Assembly (NCBI GenBank): GCA_023053575.1
Contig: JAKZAP010000016.1
Span: 14,030,030 to 14,094,029, forward strand
Reading direction: 5' to 3'
DNA from: Branchinecta lynchi
Taxonomy: Eukaryota; Arthropoda; Branchiopoda; Anostraca; Branchinectidae
DNA: 64,000 bases
The position numbers were made by a program, and so were the translations under genes. Under the pieces are notes generated by a model that saw only the letters and a list, made by a program, of their open reading frames with translations, was not told the DNA's origin and did no database searches. This document shows, piece after piece, positions 21,593 through 33,345 of the stretch; position 1 is the first letter of the stretch; every line of letters begins with the position of its first letter.

Positions 21593-22318
21593 TCTCGTCG
21601 AGGAGGTGGAAACCGCTGAGGCGCTTTACTTGTGTGCGGAATTAAACAGTGAGGTGGTTCTCGGTTTTCCGCAATGGACCTAGCTACAAAGGTGATGACA
21701 GACGATCATAGGTATAGTTTTCAGGAAATTCCTGCCAGGATGTTTGCACGATTGAGTGATGAAAATGAAGAAAGTATGCGCAGGAAAACCTGTGCGAAAG
21801 CGGTAGGGAAAACGCGGGAAACGTTGGAGGAGTGCCAAGTGGCGCATCGCGTTATTTGCCGATGACAGCAAAACAGGGGGTCGGCAATTGCTGGCTTGCT
21901 GTGTTTAGGGAATCCCCAATGGTGTGGGAGGGGGGGGGGCAGGCAAATCGTTTTTGGTTCCGGTCGCGGGATTTGGCCTCAAGGAACCAAAGCAAGACGT
22001 TGATGAAGGAGAGACTGGACGTTTTTTTCCTTATAGTATGATAACTGATTCTACGGTATCTATCCGGAGTTCCTAAAAGCCAGTTTTGTAGTTACTACGG
22101 TATCTGGTACATCGACATGTGTCAGACGACCAAGCTTCTCTGATTTTCCTTTTCTGAACGAAAGTGAAAACGCCTTTTGACGCAGGTTGGAACTACGATA
22201 GTAGCTTTTAGTAATCCGTAGTAGGAAGTAGCAGCACCTATCAGCAGTGGACATGTAGTTGAAGTAACACGTCAAATCCCCTAGTTATTAATCCGACTTT
22301 AGTCATGCTGACACCTAC

Positions 22319-22513
22319 CGTCGTTGAGAGTCGGCCTTCCGAGACATTCAGGCTGGAAATTAGATGGCTCTGCCGCGTTGCCGAGATCTGCCTAATGTAC
22401 TCTTTATCGTCGTAAATTTTCTTATCACCGCCACTGGGCTTGTGACCCACGTTGTCCATTGACCTGACTTTGCTGTGAGCCCTCTCCTTGAATTCCAGGT
22501 GAACTGTTTCGAT
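22319..22513 (-). CDS. tau: tau-like gene, exon 6, repeat 5 and C-terminal flank
   Basis: 65 codons, phase 0 to 0, between acceptor CTCACAG and donor GTAGGT. After IETVHLEFKERAH comes repeat 5, SKVRSMDNVGHKPSGGDKKI (residues 252-271), then YDDKEYIRQIS. The GGDKKI.DDK pattern is typical of the last repeat and flank of insect tau-type proteins (family knowledge). The rest (RQSHLISSLNVSEG) is a non-repeat tail. In a short isoform the protein would end near here; the donor instead leads in frame into the acidic exon 7. Confidence 0.93.
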
Positions 22514-22683
22514 CTGTGAGTGCAAAAAAAGCAAGCGGTGAGTGTGAGGTGCTGTGCAATAAAAACGTGGTGTAATAATGATAACCATGAAAAAGACCGA
22601 TGTCGCCTCTACCAATGTTCAAGCCGCGCTTATTTGAGACAATCTGACTCTCTTGTCAAAGTCTTGTCTCACAAATTTTTGAC

Positions 22684-22790
22684 ACTGCAAAACGGATACG
22701 TCAGCTGAATTTTATTAGAGCTATATTTCGGCCCTTCTTGGCAAGGGTCCTCTTCAGGTTCATGCCGCTCAAGCTGGAAAATGAACTTGA
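22684..22790 (-). mobile_element. Solo Penelope terminal repeat, GAGC family
   Basis: Shares GCAAAACGGATACGTCAGC and the ribozyme block with the 8-kb element, and breaks off after the region matching GCTCAAG. No coding sequence attached. Confidence 0.6.
22718..22761 (-). ncRNA. Hammerhead ribozyme, slightly decayed stem I
   Basis: Core CTGAAGA and GAAATATA intact. Stem I is GAAC against GCTC, so the second base pair is lost (A opposite C). Stem II is intact. Confidence 0.65.
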
Positions 22791-23189
22791 AAAAACAACT
22801 ATAGATTGTTCCTTAACAAAAATATTTAAATGCCGTTTATTTGTGACAAAGCGTGACAGTTGTCTGTTCTTCTGACTTGTCAGACAAGGAGGTAAGCGAG
22901 AGGTAAGTATCCGTCGGTGTAGCTCCTTGAATCTGACCAGTGACCATATTTGTCAAACAAACTGTAAACTGCGTTTTATTTGTGACAGTTATTGAAGGAG
23001 TCATTCCCCTGACAAGGCCTAATAAAACGGCATTTGGCTATGACAAGGCCGTAGAGTGAGACAAGACGAGACAAGTGAGAATCAAATAAAATGAGACTTT
23101 ACTGGCTTAGGCCGACAGGGTCAGATAGTCACGGAATGGAATTCCTTACAGTATTTTCGACACCATCATCGGCCCGCGCGGAAACATTG

Positions 23190-23493
23190 AGAGTGTGTTC
23201 CACCCTACTTACCATAGTTTCTACGCTTGACGTCACGAGTTCTGGCTTTTTGCCGTCAAGGCTGGAACGATTTTTCTATTTTCCAGCGGGATATCATGCC
23301 ACGGACGAATCCGATCAATCACGTTACAGAGATGCGTAGTTACCACGCTTGCTACGCTCCCGAGCATGGTAAGAAAATAGTTACTAATAGTTACTATTTC
23401 GAGAAGGTTGGAACTGTTAGCGTAGTAAATTTTTGTGAGTTGGGAACATAAATAGTAACTAATAGTTGCTATTGTCGGAAGGGTGAAGCACGC
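23190..23493. mobile_element. GTAACTA MITE, copy 2
   Basis: Same length and layout as 18690-18993: AGAGTGTGTTCCACCC at the left and GTGAAGCACGCTCT at the right. In intron 6, outside exon 6. Confidence 0.8.
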
Positions 23494-24169
23494 TCTGAGA
23501 TTTGTTCAAGTTCGTGATGAAAGCGCAGAAAATCCGTCCGGGAATACTCGGCCGTCTGTAGTCCTATACACCGTAAAGCAAGTATGAGCTCAGCGTCACC
23601 TTGGAGAGAGATAAAAAAAATTCTTTCCCACCAATTTGACAAAAACTTAGGCTCTTGCATTGTTGATGATCAGAGCAAAATAACTCTACAGCGTAATGCG
23701 CGAACATTGAAAAAGTGACACACCGTCAAATCGCAGCGGCACTAGCTCCGCTAGAGGACACGAACATCCCTGCTGAAATGAGTTTTCATTTCAGCAGTGC
23801 CGTTAACGCCGTTAACGAGCGCTGGCTCTGATCTGATCCTCGATGTTTGCACCGCATCTTATAGTGCGAACACACGATCAGGATCGGGAGCTCCCGGACT
23901 GGAATCCCTGCCCGGATCTGCGGCACCATCATCACTTCCATATGGAAAAGTTTAAATTTTTTCAACTTGATGTTGAAAGTGCAGGAAATCCGTCCGAGAA
24001 ATCCTGACCGTGTGTTCGCACTTTTAGCCTTGCTAGAATTTTCTACGTCCGCCACTGCACACACGAACAGGGCGGCGCTGCGACGGAGGCCCATTTTTGA
24101 AGCATGGGAAGGATACCTCTTCGTATTACTCTCTAGAGTTATCTTGGTCTGATGATGAGCAAGGTGAGA

Positions 24170-24263
24170 CGGCTTTTCCAGATACCACGGTCAGTTTCTG
24201 TGGTAACTGCAAACACCAATTTAGACCGTGGTGTCATACACCATAGTATCTGGAAAACCGCAA
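24170..24263. mobile_element. GATACCACGG MITE, internally deleted
   Basis: CGGCTTTTCCAGATACCACGG is mirrored by TAGTATCTGGAAAACCGC. Only the ends remain. Confidence 0.6.
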
Positions 24264-24530
24264 CTAATGAGATCAAAGAAATAATATATATTTGTTTTCC
24301 CTCGTTTATGTTTTCTACTCCTAGTCCTAGACAATCAATCTGTTCCATGACAGGAGATGGCTAGAAGCAAATCGATAGCAAGCAAATCCCTGCAGTGGAA
24401 AGTGCAAGCAAGCGGAAAAGAGGTGAAACTTGGGCTCCTGCCAAATCCAAGTCGGAAAGAAACTGGATTGAGACGCTTAATTTTTCCTTAATAAGAAAGG
24501 AATCAGTGGGCAAAACTTTGTTTGACCATC

Positions 24531-24873
24531 TACACTGTAAAAATTCTCTCCTACATGGGTCTTTAGTAGTTGCAGATCACCGAATTCGGCGATTTTTATT
24601 CCGAATTCAGAAAGTTAAAATCCGAGTTCGGAGAGTTAAATTTCTGATATAGGATTATAACGCTACAATGCAAAATACTGCAGATTAGGATAACTTAATC
24701 TGCTAATTAGGATAACTTAATCTGCAGTATTTTGCATTCTAGCGTTTTAATCCTGTATCGAATTTTAACTCTCGGAATTCGGATTTTCCCTCTCAAATTC
24801 GGAATAAGAATCATCGAATTCGGTGATGTGCAACCACTAAGTTCTGATGTAGGAGAGACTTTTCATAGTGCAG
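24531..24873. mobile_element. Foldback MITE with TACACTGTAAAA ends
   Basis: About 340-bp palindrome. CTCTCCTACAT, GTTGCAGATCACCGAATTCG and GAATTCGGA words at the left are mirrored at the right; the centre is GATTAGGATAACTTAATC in repeated form. Confidence 0.8.
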
Positions 24874-24941
24874 CAACAAAGTAAGTGATCTCAAAATCCC
24901 CATCAGAATGATGTTTAATGGCCTATTGGCCTTAATACAGT

Positions 24942-25212
24942 TCAGCGCTCCAAGCGGACTAGTTTCTGTTAGTCCCACATTGCCTCATAACCAACAATTG
25001 TGTAGACATTGTAAAAAGTCGAATCCATAGGGTAGTGGGTCACTTTCACTTTCTGCTGCTGAGATATATGCAAAACCTTCAATACCTGGGACACAGATGA
25101 CAGGTTTTCCACTCACTAACCTGTGGATCTATTTTACAATGTCTGATCCAAGTGCTGACGTTGAGGCATAGGGGGAATAACAGAAACTAGTCCGCTTGGA
25201 AGCACTGAACAG
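24942..25212. mobile_element. TIR MITE, AAGCGGACTAGTTTC ends, copy 2
   Basis: TTCAGCGCTCCAAGCGGAC at the left and GTCCGCTTGGAAGCACTGAA at the right are inverted. Same interior order as 16946-17236. Confidence 0.75.
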
Positions 25213-25445
25213 GAATATTGACAACTGGTGCATTTAAATCCGTAACAATGCGTCTCGAAATCGCCCACGATCTCACTAGTTCACTGAGCGTGCTTTTCTA
25301 CTCATCTTTCTTGTTGGCGAGGGTTTTGGAGAACTGTAGACATTTTCATCCAGCGATATCCCAACCACAGAAAGTCACCAATTTATCCACCTTGTTTACA
25401 GTCCACCACATCGTTTGGCCACCAAGTCGTGCCGCTCCAGGGGTA

Positions 25446-25693
25446 CCCGATGAAAAATGTGTAGCATGTGCAGTTGTTTGGTAGTTGTACGAAAAAGTTG
25501 CATGTATTGATATGCAGTAGTACAGGATACTTTAGTTCAATGTGCCTCACATCGGGCTAATCTTATGCAGCAGTATTCAGTAGCATCCTGCCTTGCTCCA
25601 GTAGCATCCAATCTTGCTATACTGTCAGTTGATCCTGCATGCTACTTTTTCGTACAACTTCATACTACTATTTTGAGCTAATTTTTCATCGGA
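25446..25693. mobile_element. GTAGTA-rich TIR MITE, copy 2
   Basis: From CCGATGAAAAATGTG to CTAATTTTTCATCGG. Shorter than the others by internal loss. Confidence 0.7.
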
Positions 25694-26259
25694 TAAAGCG
25701 GAGGACATCTTGCACCAGAGAGCAGGGGGGTTGAGTTGGTGCAGATGGCGCTCTTTGATAATACTGGGACAACGTGTTTAGGAGTAACCGGTGGCGGGTT
25801 TCATCATTACTGCGAGAGTCGGCGGTACGCAGACGTAAGATTGCGCGTAAGGACAGTGTTCATGTTAGAAGCTATTGAGGACATTCGAGGTCTCTCAGGT
25901 CACTAGCTTTCATCGACCGAGCACCGCACCTATGCAAGACCGCTGTGCGGACCATTGCCATCTGACCGCGAAGTCAAATTTGTTGCCGGGCGCCTCCTCC
26001 TCCTAAGTGTGCGTTTCCTTTAGGCCTGGAAGAGGTGTGTGCCTTCGATTGTGTAACTTTAACCGGTGCAATTTTTGGCTCAATAGCAAAATAAACCCAG
26101 AAAATAGATCTTGGATGTCGCTTACAAGCATATCCCTACTGCACAAAATTTTTAGTCTACGTGCTTTTTAGCTTACCCACGTCCACCAGTGGGTAGCCCC
26201 TCATTCGCATCCAGCATAAAAATGTCCGGAAACCCCTCAGCTGGATAAGTCGGACTTAC

Positions 26260-26445
26260 CTTGACAGCGCCACCTCCAGCGACGTGTTTGATGTTATCCA
26301 CAGACCCAACTTTGGGTTTCGCCTTTTCTGTAAAGTCGAGCTTTACACTGTCGATTTTTACATTCCCACCTCCTGGTTTGTGTTTCGCATTTTCAAGTGA
26401 TCCGATTTTTGATTTGGCTTCCCATTTCAGCTTTTGAGACACAAT
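26260..26445 (-). CDS. tau: tau-like gene, exon 5, repeats 3-4
   Basis: 62 codons in phase 0 at both ends, between acceptor TCTTCCAG and donor GTAAGT. Repeat 3 is SKIGSLENAKHKPGGGNVKI (residues 188-207), close to the family consensus. Repeat 4 is PKVGSVDNIKHVAGGGAVK (220-238), with AGGG in place of PGGG. The linker IVSQKLKWEA joins directly to repeat 2 of exon 4. Reading past the donor soon hits a stop, which supports the splice site. Confidence 0.95.
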
Positions 26446-26589
26446 CTGGAAGAAGAGTAGGAATTTCTAATCTAATTTCGGCTGAAGGTTAAATGGGAAT
26501 ACCAAAATTGGTATCTTATCTTTTAAATACGGCTGAAGGTTAGTTGGGAATACCAAAATTGGTAGGCGAGGCATATTTTCCGTTACAAT

Positions 26590-26757
26590 GTAAAAAGTTT
26601 CTCTGTATAAAGATTAAAGTTAACTGCAGTATTTGCTACTCGGATTCATCTTATCTCTATTTGGTATTAATCTTATCTGCGTCGAGATAAAGATAATCCG
26701 AGTAGCAAATACTGCAGTTAACTTTAATCTTTATACGAAAAAACTTTTTACAGTGTA
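26590..26757. mobile_element. Foldback MITE beside exon 5
   Basis: CTGCAGTATTTGCTACTCGG at the left is mirrored by CCGAGTAGCAAATACTGCAG at the right, with outer ends like TACACTGTAAAAAG. It is about 145 bp from the exon 5 acceptor. Related by its ends to 24531-24873. Confidence 0.75.
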
Positions 26758-27236
26758 CCTTCCGGATCTCTCGTCGTGCTTCGGAAAATGAGGAAAATTT
26801 GCATGGCCTCTGCTCCATCTCGAAGGCGAAACTTTGGAACCAAGTACAAGTTTATCGCATTCTGATTTTCTTTCTTGTTTCATTTTTAATAAATCAAGGA
26901 CATCCATTCCTCATTGTGCTATCTAAACAACTCACTCCGCCATCAATGCGTAAAAGTCAATCGCATTCACACCTCCCGTCAGTGTTCCCACTTATACCGC
27001 ATTCTGCGGAACAATACCGCAATTATGAGGGAATTATTTGATTTTACCGCGTACCGCGATTTTACCGCGAAATGGCGAGAAGGGAGTTCCGGCGTTGGTG
27101 AATTCGTCTAATAATATGTGAGGGTATATATTTTAAATATGGAGCACAGCGGACTGCCAGAGCCAGTTGTAACAAATTCATTTTCGCCAGGCCAGCTGTC
27201 CTTCTAAACCTTATTGCGATGAATGCTGAACTTGAA

Positions 27237-27600
27237 CGCTTAAAGGACCCCTCGCACTATTTACTCTTCAACTTACAGTACTTTAAAATATTTGAATACT
27301 TTAAAACTATGCTGTACTTTCAACAAATAACCCACGTTTTTGGCTGTTTTAAGCTTTTTCCGAGACGCGTTGACTTGTAGCGAAAACAGGGAAACAGTTT
27401 ACATAACCGGTTTCCTGATGGAAAAACTTCTCCCAGACAACCGTCGACAGCGTGATACATATCGAAGGTAGCAAAACACGGCAATTGGGAAAATCAGCGT
27501 GGTTCTGTTAGAGGGGTTAGAATATACCGTACGAAATTGAGATCTCCTTGTTTAGAAATATATGGAGTGATTACGGAAGTAGGTTGCGTTATTATTATTA
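27237..27600 (+). repeat. TTAAAGGACC repeat, left half, split by transposon
   Basis: Starts at TTAAAGGACCCC and includes the stretch around AACCCACG, CCGTCGACAGC and GGAGTGATTACGG also found at 45248-45626 and 52390-52690. Its right end resumes after 30909 with TAGGTAAAACAGGTCC. Confidence 0.7.
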
Positions 27601-30600
27601 GTAGGAGAAAAATAAGTTTTGACCAGGAAAAAATTGGTACAGAAATGGTTTCTTCACCATCCGGACCGGAAAAAAATGCTTAACAACATATCAAAAATCT
27701 AAATCTCTAGCTCGATGCGAAATTGTTTTTTTTTAATGTTTTTTTATTTATTTTCTCAAAAACCGGGAAAAAAATTAAAAACGTAAACTATAATGTTTTA
27801 CACATCTTTTTAGATCAGCTTTTGGCTCTGAATTCATTTCTGATACTCATTTCGTTACCTGACCAAAAGAAAAATATTTATCAGCAAAAAAAAAAAAAAA
27901 TGGGGAAAAAAACTGTGTCTTTGGGGAAAAAAACTCTTACCAGCGTTGTAGTCTATTTGGCTATGTAAACGAAAGGGTTAGAAAAAAAAAAAAAGACTAA
28001 ACAACAATAAACAGGAATGACGAAACACCTCAGCGCCAAACACCATGAGACAAGGTAGGTTCTAACTTAATGTGTTCAGAGAAAAGCTTTTATCTTATTT
28101 TTCAAATATATAAAAATTGCACATCATCAAAATATAGGAACTAGATTTTTCATCATCACAGTTAACTGTTATTCTTCTTCACTAAGTTCTTCTTCTTGAA
28201 ACTTCGAATTGTTGCACGAGCTTCCCTTACAGGTACGGCAGGCTATAGTACACTCAAGTCCGTTTTTCTTACAGGTACACTTTTCACTATCACAGCCGTC
28301 AATTCGACACGAGCATTTGATAATTTTCAGCAGCTGAGACGGGCAGGGAGATCTGTTTTTATTGGCGCAAAAACTTCGTTATCCTGCAGTTTCCATCCCA
28401 GGCGTAAAGGGTCTACTGGGTTCCCGAGCCAGATTTGAACTTGGCAGTAGACACGTAGCGAGTGGTACTTCGCTGCTGCCTGAGTCGGTGGCAGTTCTTG
28501 TGGATGCACGAAAGTGGTGGCAGGGCTCACTTTTCTGTGAAAGATTAGCTTTCTGGCAGTGTCCAGGTTCGAAACATCAGGGCAACCGTACAGTATCAAC
28601 AATGCTCGCTCTCCTGCTGCCACAATATCGTCAAGCGATGCGAGCTTGTCGCCAAATATAGCAGCGCTGTCCCTGAAACTCTTGTTGGAAAGTAGCAGCT
28701 GAACGGCTTTGCCCTTTCCTATTCCGTAAAGGTGAGAGGTTGTGTCACAACCCAGCACGGCATGACAGAACGGTATCAGATTGCTGACATCTGTTCCTAG
28801 CTTCTGCTTCATCTCACTAATATCCCAAGCTGAACTAGTACCGCCAAACTTAGCTTCAGGTGAGAAATATAAACGCCCGGAACGCGAATCTGATCGACTG
28901 ATCAGAAGAACCAAGATGTCAGTATCATCAGCAACCACGATTGTGTCTGTAAGACTAGCAGCTTCTACGGCTTTTTCTACAATCAGAACGTCGGCGTCTC
29001 CTTCCGAGTGGAAAATTCGGAAACCAACGGCTTCCAAATGGTTGCCGAGCAGCTTCAGGAAACGTCCTTTGTTTGTCTTACATGAAAGAAACTCTTCTTT
29101 CTTCATGCAGAGGGTCATCTCTTCGGTGAAAAAGACTTGGCGGCCAACCATCCTTGCTCGACGTAAATGGGTAGCATCTTTGATTGCTTAACCACCTTCA
29201 TATCCGTCAAACACAACGATCGCACCAGGGTACCTTGCTTGTACGTAATGGACGTATGAAGCAAAGATGACCTTGAAGGTTGACCCTACCTTCCATGGAA
29301 CTCGATGTAGAAGAGAACCACCATCCAAGACGATGTTACACGCAGAAGCAGGTCTTGAGGGTGACTGAGTCTCAATCCCGCAAGCCTGAAAGATCGCTTT
29401 TGCAAGCTCTGGCTTATTTGCTTTTCTCATAAGGCCATCGCTTTCGAAAAGAGAAGGAGGAATCGTACAAAGTTCGTACTTGAAGTATTCTTCTCGGAGG
29501 TCAGTTCGTTGGGCTACTATTATAAACCGCTGGAAAAGGAGCGCCGGATCTATGTGCGCTGCCACAGAGGACCCCGCCTTTTTGGCATTCATTAGGGTCA
29601 CTTGGTCTTTTTTCTTGAAGACTTGCTCCTTCAAGGTTTTTCCCGTCATCTTACTTAGAATCAACTTTCCAGCCACATCGGCCTCATCAACATTAACATC
29701 TTGGGAAGAAGTTATGCCGTTGGCAATGTTTCTAAGCTGATTGTCACCTCTGAACGGAGAAGATTCTCCGAAGTATCCGACGAGTGCTGCTCACTTGTCG
29801 AGTAACCAATTTTTGTCAAATTTTGCATCAAGAGGTTGATCTCCAGGCATGCTGGTCCCCAAATGGCTCTCTGCTGTTCTGTCATCCCACCTCCAGTTGT
29901 AAGACCGCCCGATGTTTTTAGACTTCTCATATACTCCTGCTCGATGACAAGATCTGCCGAGAGCCCAGCCCAGCGTCGCTCTGATCTTCTAATGGTGTGA
30001 CCTCCCTGTTCAAATGCTTCGAAGATTGGTGGGTGACTAGTTTGAAGCTTAGCCATCTCTTGCTGGTATATCCAGACCGACTTGACATAGAGGTTATGTC
30101 CAGATGCTGCTGGAAACGGAAGCATCTCTACTGCAGATTGTAGGTGCAAATCCCACAGGCCTAGTCTCTCGGCACGTATGAACTTAAGCAGTATCCCAAC
30201 CATGTCAAGATACTGAAACCAGAGCTTCGCAGTTCTCTGAGTCAGCAGGTCTTGGCGTCTCTGCTTGAGAAAGTTTTCAAGTTGCTTGAGCTGGGGATCA
30301 TGACTGAGATCTTCGGGTGGGAGGTATCCATCCAGTACGTTAGCGAAGACAGTAGACATGTCTAGAGACGTCAACGTCGCTTGCTCTTCTTCGAGGAGAT
30401 GAGCATATATGGCCGAGCTCACGAGAATGTGAGCTCGAACAGCTCTAGAAATCGCTTTTCCAGAAAGAATGTGCGGCACTGCACCTGCACCGGCAATGAA
30501 CCGAAAATTCCTGCTCCTCTTCGAAAAATACCCCGTGATCGTGTGTCGCTTGATTTTTTTTTTTTTTTTTTTTTTTTAATTCATACAAAAACAAAAACAA

Positions 30601-30909
30601 AACATAAAAAAGAATTAAATGATTAAACGTGATGTTTCTGTCTAATAAAAGAGCACAAAAACAATCGTTTCTTAAAAGGGAAACCATCAATAAACTACTT
30701 TTCTTTTCACGGTTCCTCATTCTCGGATTCTGGAAATATCTAAAAAATAGGCGCAAAAAACGTGAAAAAAAGGGAATTTCGCAACGGGATGGAGATTTAG
30801 ATTTTTGATATGTTGTAGAGCTCTCTTTTCTGAACACAGTGGTGCAAAAATAATTTCTGTACCAATTTTTTCCTGGTTCGACCATTTTTTTCCGTATCTT
30901 TCCCCTACT
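27601..30909 (-). mobile_element. DNA transposon with ~110-bp TIRs and XPG-like ORF
   Basis: The left end (27601-27707) and right end (30792-30909) are inverted copies sharing GACCAGG/AACCAGG, AAAAAATTGGTACAGAAAT and ATATCAAAAATCTAAATCTC. Between them lies a decayed gene on the minus strand. The element interrupts a repeat found whole elsewhere (45248-45626, 52390-52690), whose halves flank it at 27237-27600 and from 30910. From memory, XPG-like nucleases occur in Academ-type transposons, so that superfamily is possible. The target duplication is short and could not be fixed. Confidence 0.75.
28169..30479 (-). pseudogene. Transposon protein, FEN1/XPG-like nuclease, decayed
   Basis: Three adjacent frames plus a tail make one broken protein. 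The first part (30479 to about 29770) has RTAKLWFQYLDMVGILLKF and AASGHNLYVKS, seen in widespread uncharacterised metazoan transposon proteins. A frameshift near 29770 leads to the nuclease: IVLDGGSLLHR and VVFDGY (first acidic residues), an in-frame TAA just after it, then GDADVLIVEKA, DDTDILVLL and LGCDTTSHLYGIGKGKA. These match the FEN1/XPG pattern VFDG, EAEA, D.D and GCD..GIG. A last frameshift near 28345 leads to a Cys-rich tail (CSCRIDGCDSEKCTCKKNG) like a tesmin/CXC module. The start is not preserved as ATG. Function: presumed DNA nuclease of transposition, now inactive. Confidence 0.8.
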
Positions 30910-31352
30910 ATATAGGTAAAACAGGTCCTTTAGGGACGATTCAGACGGTGTTCACAAGGTTCGTTTGGAAAATATGTTCTGTAAGGTTTATTGCCGCTCA
31001 GACGAGAACTTTAAATTGTTAACTTAACGAAAGTTATGGCAATTCATTCTTTAAAAAAAAATAATTTAAATTGTTACCATATATGAACCAAAGACAGATA
31101 GATTTGTATGTATTAATACTAAAAATCAAATGGATCATGGTTTATATTCAGAGAAAAAAAGTAACTTACAATAAATAAATTACAGATAAATCAGTTTCAA
31201 ATAATATACAATCCAGTATGCAAACCTTTCTTCCTAATTCAGCTTAACAAAAATAACGAAAATATATAAAAAATTGTATCTAACTATTCTTGGAAAAAAA
31301 ACTTTTCAAATTATTTGACCTTATTATTTCACATATAAACCATAATAATCAT

Positions 31353-31523
31353 CTTTTATTCAAACAATGTTTACAACGGATACGTCAGCTATGATTCTTC
31401 ATCAGCGATATTTCGGCGCTTCTTGACAAGGGTCCTCGTCAGGCTGTCAGGCCTCTGGTTCAACTTCGGGGAAGGAAACAAACCTGTAATCAAATTACAG
31501 GTTTGTTTCCTTCCCCGAAGTTC
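31353..31523 (-). mobile_element. Penelope terminal repeat, CAGC family, with hairpin
   Basis: Has TTTATTCAAACAATG, the ribozyme, then an inverted pair CTTCGGGGAAGGAAACAAAC / reverse around CTGTAATCAAATTACAG. The second ribozyme copy seen in the 40-kb element is deleted. Confidence 0.65.
31403..31446 (-). ncRNA. Hammerhead ribozyme, CAGC type, stem II mismatch
   Basis: CAGC/GCTG stem I, CTGACGA and GAAATATC intact. Stem II carries one changed base (GCGCC for GGGCC) and a loop change. Confidence 0.7.
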
Positions 31524-32751
31524 CGTACTTCCGTAAAGTAGCCTACCTGACGCGTGTTAGCTGAGCAACTTCACCAACTTGCGTTCGAAAAATTGTTTCA
31601 AATTATCTGACCTTATTATCCCACATAAACCATAATAATCATCATCGCGACATTTTTCAGTTTCCTGATCCCACATTTTCAAAATTTTCTTTAAAATATT
31701 GTTTTGATCTCTTCTCCTATCGGTCAGCCTTGCGAACATTACGAAAAAAGTTAACTAAAGTATAACTTCTTCCCTACTTCCGTAAAGTACTTGACGCGTG
31801 TTAGCTGATCAACTTTACGAACTTTGTGATTCACTTCACAAACGCCTTTTGAGCCGTCCATTAGACTAAGAAGACAGCAGCTTGTACGGCAATTCGCTAG
31901 CTAGCACGTGTTTTCTCGCATTTGCCTTACGCATACCGCTCCAGAAACGCCAAATACATCTTTGTATGACATTTTTCAGAGCTACTTCCCCTGAAAAAGC
32001 CCTAAAATAAAAATATTCACGCTTGTATCGCAAATTTTACAGCACTTTGCTTGGAAGATACCGCAGAAATACCGCGTTTTCACGAGGCCGGCACCGCGAA
32101 GCGGTACTTTTCGTGTAGCAACACTGCCTCCTGTGTACTAAACCGCACCTAGCCCCGACCTCTGTTCATTTCTTTCTTCTTTAGACTGAAGCCGTATATA
32201 TTGTAGGCTGATTGTAGGGCTGTCATTTAGGCTTGTTAAGTTGAACATGGTTTCTTTCTTTCGTTTTTTTCCGGTTCTGTCTCTTCTTTTTTATCAAGAT
32301 ATGGCGAATATTGTGCCTTCTTTTCTATGGGTAATAAAAGCATTGATTGATTCATTCATATATGCACATAGGGCAAATTAGGAACCAGCTCAATCCCTAG
32401 CCCTTTGTATCCCCCCCCCCCCTTCTTGCACAAGTGCTAATTGCAGCAAAAAGTATTCCGTCGTTTTCCCAATAATTTAGGAGCGATCCTAGGAAGTTTA
32501 TAACATCGTCATAGGAGTTTACATCGGCCCAATAGGATTTAGCTTGGTTGTTGTCATGGAATTTCATCAAAAAGTTTGAAGTTCAACCTTTCTGTTGTCC
32601 CTAGAGGCATCAAAGGTCATATATCTGACGGTCTCAATTTCCTCGTGGATATTTGGCAAAAATAGGCTCCGTCAACAAATCCAGTCAGGAAATTTGGCTC
32701 ATTTTAGCCAGGACGTCTGCGTGGAGATCAGAAGTTCGGTAGCAGTTTAAG

Positions 32752-32880
32752 TTAGTTTGCGTCTTACTTGTATTGTAGTTTGTTAGTTTGCAACAATTTA
32801 CTTGTATTGTAGTTTTTTAGTTTGCGTCTTACTTGTATTGTAGTTTGTTAGTTTGCGTCTTCCTTGTATTGTAGTGAGTG
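32752..32880 (+). repeat. ~38-bp tandem repeat, four units
   Basis: TTAGTTTGCGTCTTACTTG followed by TATTGTAGTTTG repeats, ending near a LINE or SINE-like AAATAAAATTGTTTGATTGA tail. Confidence 0.8.
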
Positions 32881-33206
32881 TTTATTTTTCCGGCCCATGT
32901 TAGCCTAGTGCTATTAGGGTTCTAAATAAAATTGTTTGATTGACTGAAGTTAAACCGAATAGCGTTGAGATACGACAGTATAGTTACCCATTACTTATTC
33001 ACTTAAATAGGCTTAAAGACTAGATGAAAACGCGTCGCTTCGTTCTCCGCTATTCATATATTCGATTTCCATCGTATGAACTTTTTCTTTCGGATTTGTG
33101 GGAACTTTATGGGCTTGTACCTCTATGCTTGAAAGACTTAGCAACTGCAACGGTAAACGATTGCCCAAAAATTAATCTTTCGTGGGTCACACACAGCAGT
33201 GGGCTT

Positions 33207-33345
33207 AAATTCAGCTGTGTTTCCCACAAGTTCGTTTTTCCAACTTGAGCGGTTTTGAGCCTGAAGAGGACCCTTCCCAAGAAGGGCCGATATGTAGCTC
33301 CAATAAAACTCAGCTGACGTATCCGTTTTGCACTATCAGATATAT
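33207..33345 (+). mobile_element. 139-bp solo ribozyme element with 9-bp target duplication
   Basis: Flanked by AGTGGGCTT at 33198-33206 and 33346-33354. The paralogous region near 38910-38925 lacks the insert, so it gives the empty site. The content is one terminal repeat with the ribozyme block and the CAGCTGACGTATCCGTTTTGC end. Confidence 0.8.
33257..33300 (+). ncRNA. Hammerhead ribozyme, inactivated core
   Basis: Stem I GAGC/GCTC and CTGAAGA kept, but GAAA has become GATA and TATA is TGTA. The conserved A14/A15.1 region is damaged, so activity is not expected. Confidence 0.6.

Larger units (their letters stand above)
30910..32940. other. Intron 4: AT-rich, retroposon tails
   Basis: Apart from the ribozyme element at 31353-31523 and the tandem repeat at 32752-32880 it holds AT-rich sequence. 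A LINE or SINE-like 3' end lies at about 32150-32345 (AATAAAAGCATTGATTGATT). No gene. Confidence 0.5.

Noticed and set aside
28362..29191. Plus-strand frames opposite the transposon gene
   Set aside because: Shadow frames of the XPG-like pseudogene; they contain no recognisable motif.
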